This document shows, piece by piece, positions 18,687 to 25,100 of a stretch of 25,100 nt of DNA; position 1 is the first letter of the stretch; each line of letters starts with the position of its first letter. Position numbers and translations under genes: made by a program. The notes under the pieces are model-generated. The model ran no database searches and had not been told where the DNA came from. It worked only from the letters and a program-made list of their open reading frames with translations. Source of the DNA: Flavobacterium psychrophilum (lineage in GTDB: Bacteria; Bacteroidota; Bacteroidia; Flavobacteriales; Flavobacteriaceae); the NCBI GenBank assembly GCA_020720185.1, contig DYPB01000004.1, forward strand, positions 17,273 to 42,372, written 5' to 3'.

Positions 18687-19667
18687 TTATCGGATTAGAT
18701 TTCCTAAAATAAAATCATCTCCTAAATAAAAACTAACAGGATAAGTTCCTGTTTTTTTTATGGTTACATTTTTTAGATGAATATTATGGGTATAAACTCC
18801 TGACGCAGCTGTTGTTGTAACTTCAATCGTTGGGGTTCTTGCCATAAAATCTACTTCCCATATATCTACATTTGTTGGAGTAGTTGGATTTGTACAAAAA
18901 TAATCTGTTGGCAAATTAGCATTAAATGTTTTTATTTTTAAAACATTATTTGTAGTTCCTAAATTTCTAACTATTGGTGCGGTAGTAACAGTATTTGTAA
19001 ATAATGCTGCATCTAAATTTGATAAAACAACGCCCTCTGCTCCTACTTGGTTATAAATGGTGCTTATTGTCAATGTTAAAGGGTTACATGCTTTAAATGT
19101 TTGATTTGCAACAGGAAAACTTAAGCTTGTTGGGGTGTTGTAATATCCAAATACAAAATCACTTCCGTAAGTTTGTGTTCCTACTGGTTTTTGAAAAATT
19201 AAATTTTTAAAAACAATATAATGATTATATCCTGTAATTTTTGTAGCATTATTAGCATCTGGAGCGGTTTTTACAGCAGTGGTTGTAATTTCTATTGTAC
19301 CGCCTATTGCTGTCCATTCTTCAATAACCGATGGACTTGACGGTGGCAAAGCATCACAAATATTAGAAGCGGCTGGTGTACCACTATAATTTCTGTAAAA
19401 TACTTTATTAAAACTATTTATCGCAAAAACTCTCGGAGCATTTGTTAAAGTTATTTCATTAGGAAATGGTCCAGCAGGATTTGATTGTGATATTGGTTCA
19501 GTTATCCTAAACAATAACATTTCTGTTCCTTTGATTTTAAAATAATTGTTGTTACAGGCATTTGTGGTCGTAACCTGATCAAAACTAATATTCTGAACTG
19601 TTACATCACCATCATCGCAGGCATTTAAAACTAAAATTAATCCTAATAAACTAAATATTTTTTTCAT
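18687..19667 (-). CDS. Lipoprotein of unknown function
   Basis: A lipoprotein of about 326 residues from the ATG at 19667 (MKKIFSLLGLILVLNACDDGD); an ATG three codons upstream (19676) is also in frame, but the shorter start gives a tidy signal peptide. The lipobox is LNAC and the acidic residues after the Cys (DDGD) suit surface-exported lipoproteins of Bacteroidota. The mature part is Thr- and Asn-rich and appears to have two similar halves: each includes a Cys in a CNPLTL or ACNNNYFKI context, TIEITTTA or TIEVTTTA, then HYIVFKNLIFQKPVGTQTYGSDFVFG and HNIHLKNVTIKKTGTYPVSFYLGDDFILG. That suggests a duplicated beta-rich domain. No family is recognised with certainty. A -7 box lies at 19686. 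Confidence 0.85.
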   Translation of the reverse strand: MKKIFSLLGLILVLNACDDGDVTVQNISFDQVTTTNACNNNYFKIKGTEMLLFRITEPISQSNPAGPFPNEITLTNAPRVFAINSFNKVFYRNYSGTPAASNICDALPPSSPSVIEEWTAIGGTIEITTTAVKTAPDANNATKITGYNHYIVFKNLIFQKPVGTQTYGSDFVFGYYNTPTSLSFPVANQTFKACNPLTLTISTIYNQVGAEGVVLSNLDAALFTNTVTTAPIVRNLGTTNNVLKIKTFNANLPTDYFCTNPTTPTNVDIWEVDFMARTPTIEVTTTAASGVYTHNIHLKNVTIKKTGTYPVSFYLGDDFILGNLIR

Positions 19668-19685
19668 TTGTATCATACTTTAAAA

Positions 19686-19693
19686 CAAAAATA
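19686..19693 (-). promoter_or_regulatory. Bacteroidota -7 box before the lipoprotein gene
   Basis: TATTTTTG on the minus strand, 18 bases before the ATG at 19667 and 9 before the one at 19676; the former spacing agrees better with the other genes in the window. Confidence 0.5.
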
Positions 19694-19743
19694 AGATTTT
19701 AATTCTCATTATATCCCCTTAAATAAGTTAATCCTTTGTTAAT

Positions 19744-20838
19744 TTATACATTAAACCTAAAATGCATTACATCACCATCTTTTACAATATATTCCTTGCC
19801 TTCTACTTTAAATTTTCCTGCCTCTTTTGCTTTTGATTCCGATCCATAATGAATATAATCTTCAAATGATATTACTTCGGCTCTAATAAATCCTTTTTCA
19901 AAATCTGAATGAATAACTCCTGCGGCTTGTGGTGCGGTTGCTCCTATATTTATGGTCCAAGCTCTAACTTCTTTTACTCCAGCCGTAAAATAGGTTTGCT
20001 GTTTTAATAATTTATAAGCCGCTCTAATCAAAACCGATGCTCCTGGCTCACTCAATCCCATATCTTCTAAAAAAACTTGTCGCTCTTCATAACTCTCTAA
20101 TTCTGTAATATCTGCCTCTGCCCCTACTGATAAAATAATCACTTCGGCATCTTCATCTTTTACTAATTCCTTAACTTGATCTACATATTTATTACCCGAT
20201 ACTGCCGAATTTTCATCAACATTACAAACATATAACACTGGTTTTGAAGTTATTAATTGAAAAGTTTCAAACAATTCTTCTTCTTCATAACCATTCGGTA
20301 TTACCGTTCTGGCTGATTTTGCTTGCAATAATGCTTCTCTAATTCGGTTTAACAAACCTTCTTCGAGTTGAGCTTCTTTATTTCCTGTTTTTGCCGCTCT
20401 TTTTACTTTTTCCAATCGTTTTTCAACAGTTTCTAAATCCTTTAATTGCAACTCAATATCAATCGTTTCTTTATCTCTAATCGGATTTACATTCCCATCA
20501 ACATGAACAATATTATCATTATCAAAACATCTTAAAACATGAATAATAGCATTACATTCTCTAATATTTCCAAGAAATTGATTCCCTAAACCCTCGCCTT
20601 TGCTGGCTCCCTTTACTAATCCTGCAATATCAACTATATCAACAGTTGCCATCTGTACTCGCTCTGGTTTTACTAATTCTTCTAATTTATTAATTCTCGG
20701 ATCTGGAACATTTACAACTCCAATATTAGGTTCAATCGTACAAAATGGAAAATTAGCACTTTGTGCTTTTGCGTTTGATAAACAATTAAAAAGGGTCGAT
20801 TTTCCTACATTTGGTAATCCTACAATTCCTGCTTTCAT
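19744..20838 (-). CDS. ychF: Redox-regulated ATPase/GTPase of the Obg family
   Basis: A cytoplasmic P-loop protein (YchF/OLA1) that binds ribosomes and hydrolyses ATP in the characterised members. The 364 residues match the family (about 363). Seen: G1 GLPNVGKST at about 6-14, the switch region SAKAQSANFPFCTIEPNIGVVNVPDPR, G3 DIAGLVKGASKGEGLGNQFLGNIR, the NVDE segment at about 205-208 in place of the NKxD of true GTPases (which is why these prefer ATP), a helical insertion (KRLEKVKRAAKTGNKEAQLEEG), and the C-terminal TGS domain (RAWTINIGATAPQAAGVIHSDFEKGFIRAEVISFEDY). It has a -7 box 38 bases upstream. Single-gene unit by position, with a 720-bp gap behind its start. Confidence 0.97.
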   Translation of the reverse strand: MKAGIVGLPNVGKSTLFNCLSNAKAQSANFPFCTIEPNIGVVNVPDPRINKLEELVKPERVQMATVDIVDIAGLVKGASKGEGLGNQFLGNIRECNAIIHVLRCFDNDNIVHVDGNVNPIRDKETIDIELQLKDLETVEKRLEKVKRAAKTGNKEAQLEEGLLNRIREALLQAKSARTVIPNGYEEEELFETFQLITSKPVLYVCNVDENSAVSGNKYVDQVKELVKDEDAEVIILSVGAEADITELESYEERQVFLEDMGLSEPGASVLIRAAYKLLKQQTYFTAGVKEVRAWTINIGATAPQAAGVIHSDFEKGFIRAEVISFEDYIHYGSESKAKEAGKFKVEGKEYIVKDGDVMHFRFNV

Positions 20839-20876
20839 CTCTTTGATATTTATTTTTGTATATTTTTAAACAGTTG

Positions 20877-20884
20877 CAAAGATA
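20877..20884 (-). promoter_or_regulatory. Bacteroidota -7 box before ychF
   Basis: TATCTTTG on the minus strand, 38 bases before the ATG at 20838. No TTTG at the 19-base spacing. Confidence 0.5.
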
Positions 20885-21150
20885 ATTTTTAAAATCAAAA
20901 AGTTTTAAAAAAAAATCATTATTGTGTTATAAAATCTTTTTTTCCTCTTTTTAAATTTGTATTTATACAATATCAAATAAAATTATCAATCCTTAAAATA
21001 AAATTATCCATAAGATGATATTAATTTTAATAACTTTTAAATAATTATTATTTCAGATGTTTTAATAAATTATTCATAAGATATTAAACATTTATTAAAA
21101 AATATAAAATTCAATAAAAATAAGCCTTCGCAGCCTGCAATAACTTAACG

Positions 21151-21339
21151 GAGAGCTTCTTTAACACAACGGAGAGTTTCTTTAACTCATCTGAATACTT
21201 CTTTAACTCAACGGAAGATTTCTTTAACTCAACTGAAAACTTCTTTAATACATCTAACTTATTCTTTAATACATCTGACATATTCTTTAATATATCTGAC
21301 TCATTATTTAATATATTTAACAAATACATTAAAACATCT
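21151..21339. repeat. 21-bp tandem repeat (minisatellite), about nine units
   Basis: Nine consecutive 21-base units without gaps, starting at 21151, 21172, 21193, 21214, 21235, 21256, 21277, 21298 and 21319. The core TTCTTTAA with CATCT or CAACG is kept in units one to seven; the last two are strongly decayed. Variation rises from left to right: units 1-4 have TTAACTCA or a near match, units 5-7 have TTAATACATCT or TTAATATATCT. Each unit is seven codons, so one minus-strand frame (21111-21329, ATG at 21329) reads as heptads such as SVELKKY, SDELKKL, DVLKKFS, and a plus-strand frame is also open but has no start codon. Confidence 0.92.
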
Positions 21340-21534
21340 TTTTATATCAATAATATTACTTTTAATTATTTTAAACTTAATAATCATTACAAATAATCTA
21401 AAAAGTAATTCTTTTTTATTTATGATAAAATAAATATATTTAATTTTTTAAATCAACTTCATATGTTTTTATAAAATAGAAAGCATAAAAGAATAAAAAA
21501 ATGAAGATTAATATTATTTATTTACTATTTTTTA

Positions 21535-21542
21535 TATTTTTG
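21535..21542 (+). promoter_or_regulatory. Bacteroidota -7 box before lpxD
   Basis: TATTTTTG matches TAnnTTTG, 16 bases before the ATG at 21559. It probably drives the whole lpxD cluster. Confidence 0.6.
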
Positions 21543-21558
21543 TAGCAATTATAACATA

Positions 21559-22560
21559 ATGAAATTTACAGCACAACAAATAGCAGAAATCCTTGACGGC
21601 ACCATTGATGGCAATCCAAATATTGAGGTTTCAAAACTTTCAAAAATTGAAGAAGGACAAAATGGATCGCTTACTTTTTTAAGCAATCCAAAATATACCA
21701 ATTACATATATACAACCCAAGCCAGCATTACTATTGTTAATAACGATTTTGCACCCGAAAATTCAATAACAACAACGCTAATTCGGGTTGAAGATTCTTA
21801 TAAAGCATTTGCTAAATTGCTCGAATTTTATGACCAAATTAAAAACAATAAATCAGGTATAGAACAACCATCCAGCATTGAAAATGGTGTTGTTTATGGC
21901 GAAGGTTTTTATTTAGGGAGTTTTAGTTCTATTGCAAACAATGTAAAAATCGGTAAAAATGTAAAAATTTATCCAAATTGCTATATTGCTGAAAATGTAG
22001 TTATTGGCGATAATACCATAATTCATACAGGAACAAAAATTCATTCTGATTGTGAAATTGGATCAAATTGTACGCTGTTTTCAAATGTAGTTATTGGTTC
22101 TGACGGTTTTGGATATGCACCAAACGAGAAAAATATTTATACAAAAGTGCCACAAATAGGTATCGTAATCCTTGAAGATAATGTAGATATCGGTGCCAAT
22201 ACCACCATTGACAGAGCTACAATGGGAGCTACTATAATTAGAAAAGGAGCAAAACTCGATAATTTAATTCACATTGGTCATAATTGCGAAATAGGCGAAA
22301 ATACTGTAATTGCAGGACAAACTGGCGTTGCAGGCTCCACAAAAATTGGTAAAAACTGTATGATTGGCGGACAAGTAGGTTTTGCAGGACATTTAACCAT
22401 TGGCGATAATGTTCGTATTCAAGGCAAATCTGGAATAATTCGAAATGTAAAAGACGGCGAAGTTTTGCAAGGAAATCCAGCATTTGGTTATACTGATTAT
22501 TTTAAATCGTACGCCATTTTTAGAAATTTGCCTAAAATAATTAAAGATTTGGGTAGATAA
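21559..22560 (+). CDS. lpxD: UDP-3-O-acylglucosamine N-acyltransferase
   Basis: The third step of lipid A synthesis: it adds a hydroxyacyl chain to the amino group of UDP-3-O-acyl-glucosamine, working in the cytoplasm next to the inner membrane. The 333 residues are near the family norm of about 340. An N-terminal uridine-binding domain (MKFTAQQIAEILDGTIDGNPNIEV, LTFLSNPKY) is followed by a left-handed beta-helix of hexapeptide repeats (IGKNVKIYPNCYIAENVVIGDNT and so on), GSDGFGYAP, and the active-site His in LIHIGHNCEIG at about 238-241. The C-terminus is the usual helix. In most Bacteroidota lpxD is followed directly by lpxC-fabZ and lpxA as I recall; here a two-gene cassette intervenes. 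Confidence 0.96.
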   Translation: MKFTAQQIAEILDGTIDGNPNIEVSKLSKIEEGQNGSLTFLSNPKYTNYIYTTQASITIVNNDFAPENSITTTLIRVEDSYKAFAKLLEFYDQIKNNKSGIEQPSSIENGVVYGEGFYLGSFSSIANNVKIGKNVKIYPNCYIAENVVIGDNTIIHTGTKIHSDCEIGSNCTLFSNVVIGSDGFGYAPNEKNIYTKVPQIGIVILEDNVDIGANTTIDRATMGATIIRKGAKLDNLIHIGHNCEIGENTVIAGQTGVAGSTKIGKNCMIGGQVGFAGHLTIGDNVRIQGKSGIIRNVKDGEVLQGNPAFGYTDYFKSYAIFRNLPKIIKDLGR

Positions 22561-22639
22561 TTTTATTTAGCAGGTGAGAAAATCATTTTAGAACAATGAA
22601 TTTGCAACAGTTTTAACAATTAATTCTTACATTTATAAT

Positions 22640-22933
22640 ATGAATAATGAAAACGAAATATTGAAAGATTTGTTAGTAGGGGGCATTATTGGTGCAACTT
22701 TGGGGGCATTAATTGCTGATGACAAACAAGAAGGAGTGGCAATTGGAACAATTGCTGGCGCTGTCCTTTTGGCAACACTAAATGCTAGCCAAGAGGCAAA
22801 AAAAACACAAGTACCGATTTATGTTCAAGAGAATTCTAATTTATACGAAATAACTAGTGATGGCAAAAAGAGGTTTGTAAAAAAAATAGAAAAATCTCTA
22901 ACACAAGTCGATAAACATTTTATTTTAAACTAA
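22640..22933 (+). CDS. Small glycine-zipper membrane protein, partner of the zeta-like gene
   Basis: A protein of 97 residues. Residues about 11-47 (LLVGGIIGATLGALIADD, then VAIGTIAGAVLLATL) form two hydrophobic stretches rich in Gly and Ala spaced like a glycine zipper, suggesting insertion into or packing on a membrane. The C-terminal half is soluble and basic (IYVQENSNLYEITSDGKKRFVKKIEKS). I seem to remember related small proteins in Bacteroidota standing before the same kind of zeta-like gene. It ends one base before the ATG of the zeta-like gene, so the two form one translational unit. It does not resemble the epsilon antitoxin or any ribbon-helix-helix protein, so an antitoxin role is only a guess from position. 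Confidence 0.7.
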   Translation: MNNENEILKDLLVGGIIGATLGALIADDKQEGVAIGTIAGAVLLATLNASQEAKKTQVPIYVQENSNLYEITSDGKKRFVKKIEKSLTQVDKHFILN

Positions 22934-22934
22934 A

Positions 22935-23666
22935 ATGAGTATCAAACGAATGCGGGTTTTCGCTGGCCCAAATGGTTCAGGTAAGACAACAATCAAAAAA
23001 AGTTTACAAGATATTATCCCGTTTGGAGTTTATGTAAATGCCGATGATATTGAATTACAACTTAAAGAATCTGAAATTTTGCTGTTTAGTGCATTTCAGT
23101 TAGACATAACTCAAAATCAAATTCAACAGTTTTTTAAAGAAAGTACATTTTCGCCAAATAAACGAAATGAACCAAATTTATGGACAAAAATTGCAGTAGA
23201 AAAAAATATTTTAAGAATTAATACAATCGTTGATTCTTATTTAGCCGCTGATATTGCCGAATTCATAAGACAACAACTGCTTGCGTCAGAAATTTCATTT
23301 TCGTATGAAACGGTGATGAGTCATAAAAATAAAGTTGATTTTTTTAAATATGCAAAAAGTCAAGGATTTAAAGTCTATTTGTATTATATAGCTACCGAAG
23401 ACCCAAAAATTAACATCAGTAGAGTCAATGTAAGAGTTGCTCAAAATGGTCATGCAGTAGCACCTGAAATAGTTACAGATAGATATTATAAAAGTTTAAG
23501 CCAAGTTCGAGAAGCAATAAAAAATTCTGATGATGCGTATTTTTTCGACAGTTCGGGAGAAGCAAGTTTGCTTATTGCTGATATAAAAGAAGGTTCAAAA
23601 GTTACAGTTATTGATGTAGAAAAAGTTCCGAACTGGTTCATAAAATATGTAGTAAATAACAAATAA
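22935..23666 (+). CDS. Zeta-toxin-like P-loop kinase
   Basis: A protein of 243 residues with Walker A GPNGSGKTT at about 11-19, preceded by RMRVFA, as in zeta-type enzymes. Further family features: VYVNADDIELQL at about 33-44 (the substrate-side Asp of the zeta active site lies in this NADDIE segment), SYETVMSHKNKVDFFKYAKSQGFKVYLYYIATEDPKINISRVNVRVAQNGHAVAPE, and RYYKSLSQVREAI with an Arg in the lid region. Known zeta toxins phosphorylate UDP-N-acetylglucosamine or related sugars; whether this one is a toxin is not shown. It follows the 97-residue gene directly and precedes lpxC-fabZ by 30 bases, so all may share one mRNA. The frame is intact. Confidence 0.82.
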   Translation: MSIKRMRVFAGPNGSGKTTIKKSLQDIIPFGVYVNADDIELQLKESEILLFSAFQLDITQNQIQQFFKESTFSPNKRNEPNLWTKIAVEKNILRINTIVDSYLAADIAEFIRQQLLASEISFSYETVMSHKNKVDFFKYAKSQGFKVYLYYIATEDPKINISRVNVRVAQNGHAVAPEIVTDRYYKSLSQVREAIKNSDDAYFFDSSGEASLLIADIKEGSKVTVIDVEKVPNWFIKYVVNNK

Positions 23667-23696
23667 TCTATAAAATCTAAAATTAAAACATATAAA

Positions 23697-25085
23697 ATGG
23701 TCAAACAAAAAACCATAAAAGACGAAATTACACTAACAGGCGTTGGGTTACATACAGGTAAGAATGTTACAATGACCTTAAAACCAGCACCAATAAATAA
23801 CGGATATTCATTTGTTAGAGTAGATCTTGAAGGACAACCCATAATTGAGGCAAATGCTGATTATGTAGTTAATACCCAACGAGGAACAAATCTTGAAAAA
23901 TTAGGTGTAAAAATTCAAACACCAGAACATGTTTTAGCCGCTTTTGTAGGTTGCGATTTAGACAATATTATTGTCGAATTGAACGCATCAGAGTTGCCAA
24001 TTATGGACGGTTCGTCAATAGAATTTGTAAATGCCATTGAAAAAGTTGGTACAATTGAACAAGACGCAGATAGAAAATATTATACAGTAAAAGAAAATAT
24101 ATCTTATACTGACGATGCCACTGGAAGCGAAATTTTAGTAATGCCAAACGACCATTTTTGTATAACAACAATGGTTGATTTTGGTACAAAAGTACTTGGT
24201 ACTCAAAATGCAACTCTAAAAAACCTATCCGAATTTAAAAATGAAATTGCTAACTCAAGAACTTTTAGTTTCTTGCACGAATTAGAAACATTATTAGACA
24301 ACGGATTAATAAAAGGAGGAGATTTGAACAATGCAATTGTTTATGTAGATAAGGAAATTTCTGAAAAAACCATGAACAACTTAAAAATTGCTTTTGGAAA
24401 AGACAAAATTTCAGTAAAAGAAAATGGAATTTTAGACAATCTAACATTACATCATCCAAACGAGGCTGCTCGACACAAATTACTCGATGTTATTGGCGAT
24501 TTAGCATTAATTGGAATCCGATTAAAAGGAAAAGTAATAGCAAACAAACCCGGACATTTTGTAAATACACAATTTGCAAAAAAAATTCAGAAACTTATCA
24601 AAATTGAACAACGGAATTTTGTTCCAACTTATGATTTAAACCTAGAACCATTGATGGATATTCATAAAATTATGGCGGTTTTACCACATCGACCTCCATT
24701 TTTATTCATTGATAGAATTATAGAACTATCTGATAGTCATGTCGTTGGTATGAAAAATGTAACAATGAATGAAAGTTTTTTTGTAGGACATTTTCCTGAA
24801 GCACCGGTAATGCCTGGGGTTATCATTGTTGAGGCTATGGCTCAAACTGGTGGAATTTTAGTATTAAGCACCGTTCCCGATCCCGAAAATTATCTAACCT
24901 TTTTTATGAAAATCGATAATGTAAAATTCAAACATAAAGTTTTACCTGGCGATACACTAATTTTTAAATGTGATTTGATTACACCAATTCGTCGTGGTAT
25001 TTGCCACATGAGTGCAAATGCTTATGCCAATGGAAAACTCGTTGCAGAAGCAGAATTAATGGCACAGATAGTAAGAAAACAGTAA
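23697..25085 (+). CDS. lpxC-fabZ: Bifunctional LpxC deacetylase / FabZ dehydratase
   Basis: A fusion typical of Bacteroidota. The N-terminal 315 residues are UDP-3-O-acyl-N-acetylglucosamine deacetylase, the committed step of lipid A synthesis: zinc ligands His 78 (QTPEHVLAA), His 260 and Asp 264 (HPNEAARHKLLD), catalytic Glu 77, and His 287 in NKPGHFVN. The C-terminal 145 residues are the 3-hydroxyacyl-ACP dehydratase FabZ: MDIHKIMAVLPHRPPFLFIDRI, active-site His 365 in GHFPEAPVMPG, and Glu 379 in VEAMAQTGG, plus KFKHKVLPGDTL. One protein thus couples fatty-acid elongation to lipid A. Total 462 residues, about normal. No promoter box was found in the 30 bases before it. The window ends 15 bases after the stop; lpxA is expected next. 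Confidence 0.97.
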   Translation: MVKQKTIKDEITLTGVGLHTGKNVTMTLKPAPINNGYSFVRVDLEGQPIIEANADYVVNTQRGTNLEKLGVKIQTPEHVLAAFVGCDLDNIIVELNASELPIMDGSSIEFVNAIEKVGTIEQDADRKYYTVKENISYTDDATGSEILVMPNDHFCITTMVDFGTKVLGTQNATLKNLSEFKNEIANSRTFSFLHELETLLDNGLIKGGDLNNAIVYVDKEISEKTMNNLKIAFGKDKISVKENGILDNLTLHHPNEAARHKLLDVIGDLALIGIRLKGKVIANKPGHFVNTQFAKKIQKLIKIEQRNFVPTYDLNLEPLMDIHKIMAVLPHRPPFLFIDRIIELSDSHVVGMKNVTMNESFFVGHFPEAPVMPGVIIVEAMAQTGGILVLSTVPDPENYLTFFMKIDNVKFKHKVLPGDTLIFKCDLITPIRRGICHMSANAYANGKLVAEAELMAQIVRKQ

Positions 25086-25100
25086 AAGTATATATTGTAG

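Larger units (their letters stand above)
20839..21558. other. 720-bp gene-free AT-rich gap
   Basis: Between the divergent genes ychF and lpxD, apart from the two promoter boxes and the 21-bp tandem repeat, I see no convincing gene. It is very AT-rich. There is one imperfect direct repeat (TTATCCATAAGATGATATTA near 21004 and TTATTCATAAGATATTAAA near 21070). The minus-strand ORF at 21111-21329 follows only from the tandem repeat. No tRNA, attachment site or hairpin of note was found by eye. Confidence 0.6.

Noticed and set aside
21111..21329. Minus-strand ORF of 72 residues as a real gene
   Set aside because: Its openness is explained by a 21-base tandem repeat without stops; no promoter box before it. 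Kept as a repeat and as a finding, not as a CDS.
21151..21339. CRISPR array
   Set aside because: Units are contiguous 21-mers without unique spacers and no cas genes are near.
23486..24459. Minus-strand ORFs across the zeta-like and lpxC-fabZ genes
   Set aside because: Shadow frames of well-identified plus-strand genes.

Overview
The window looks like a stretch of a low-GC (about 30% by eye) Bacteroidota chromosome, most probably Flavobacteriales. The reasons are: promoters of the Bacteroidota type (TTTG-N19-TAnnTTTG; one perfect copy before rpsF and many -7 boxes close to start codons), few Shine-Dalgarno sites, an LpxC-FabZ fusion gene, a BatA-type membrane protein, a split 5'-nucleotidase, and small conserved proteins I recognise as flavobacterial (DUF6495, DUF6787 and DUF6913 types). 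It is mostly core chromosome with a few accessory insertions.

Layout. 1-2680: the 3' part of chorismate synthase, then dnaX. dnaX is split by a run of ten A residues: frame 0 gives a 361-residue gamma-like protein, and a -1 shift (or one extra A in the mRNA) opens a tau protein of about 566 residues. 2685-7128 (minus): a small membrane protein, a glycine-rich DUF937 protein with a calcium-type loop, the serine pair serC-serA, and a cysteine desulfurase. 7214-8206 (plus): a CBS-like cysteine synthase, divergent from the desulfurase. 8203-10491 (minus): a BatA/VWA-like membrane protein and a Tic20/DUF4870-like membrane protein. 10610-11715 (plus): the rpsF-rpsR-rplI ribosomal operon, ended by a strong terminator. 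11830-13230: a DUF6495-type gene, a decayed membrane-protein gene, and a ParD/ParE toxin-antitoxin pair. 13290-15494: ligA with an unusual N-terminal extension. 15491-17226 (minus): a 5'-nucleotidase split over two genes. 17293-18686: a DUF6913-type gene and dapA. 18687-20838 (minus): a lipoprotein and ychF. 20839-21558: a 720-bp AT-rich gap holding a 21-bp tandem repeat. 21559-25085: lpxD, then a two-gene cassette (a small glycine-zipper protein and a zeta-toxin-like kinase), then lpxC-fabZ.

How the genes fit together: serC and serA make serine; the CBS-like enzyme and the cysteine desulfurase handle sulfur from cysteine; dapA feeds lysine and diaminopimelate; lpxD and lpxC-fabZ build lipid A and saturate fatty acids. 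The most notable items are the dnaX slippage site with heptanucleotide arrays in the tau linker, the zeta-like cassette inside the lipid A cluster, the 21-bp minisatellite, and the decayed gene beside parDE. Family names beyond the classical enzymes come from memory of the families; no search was run.
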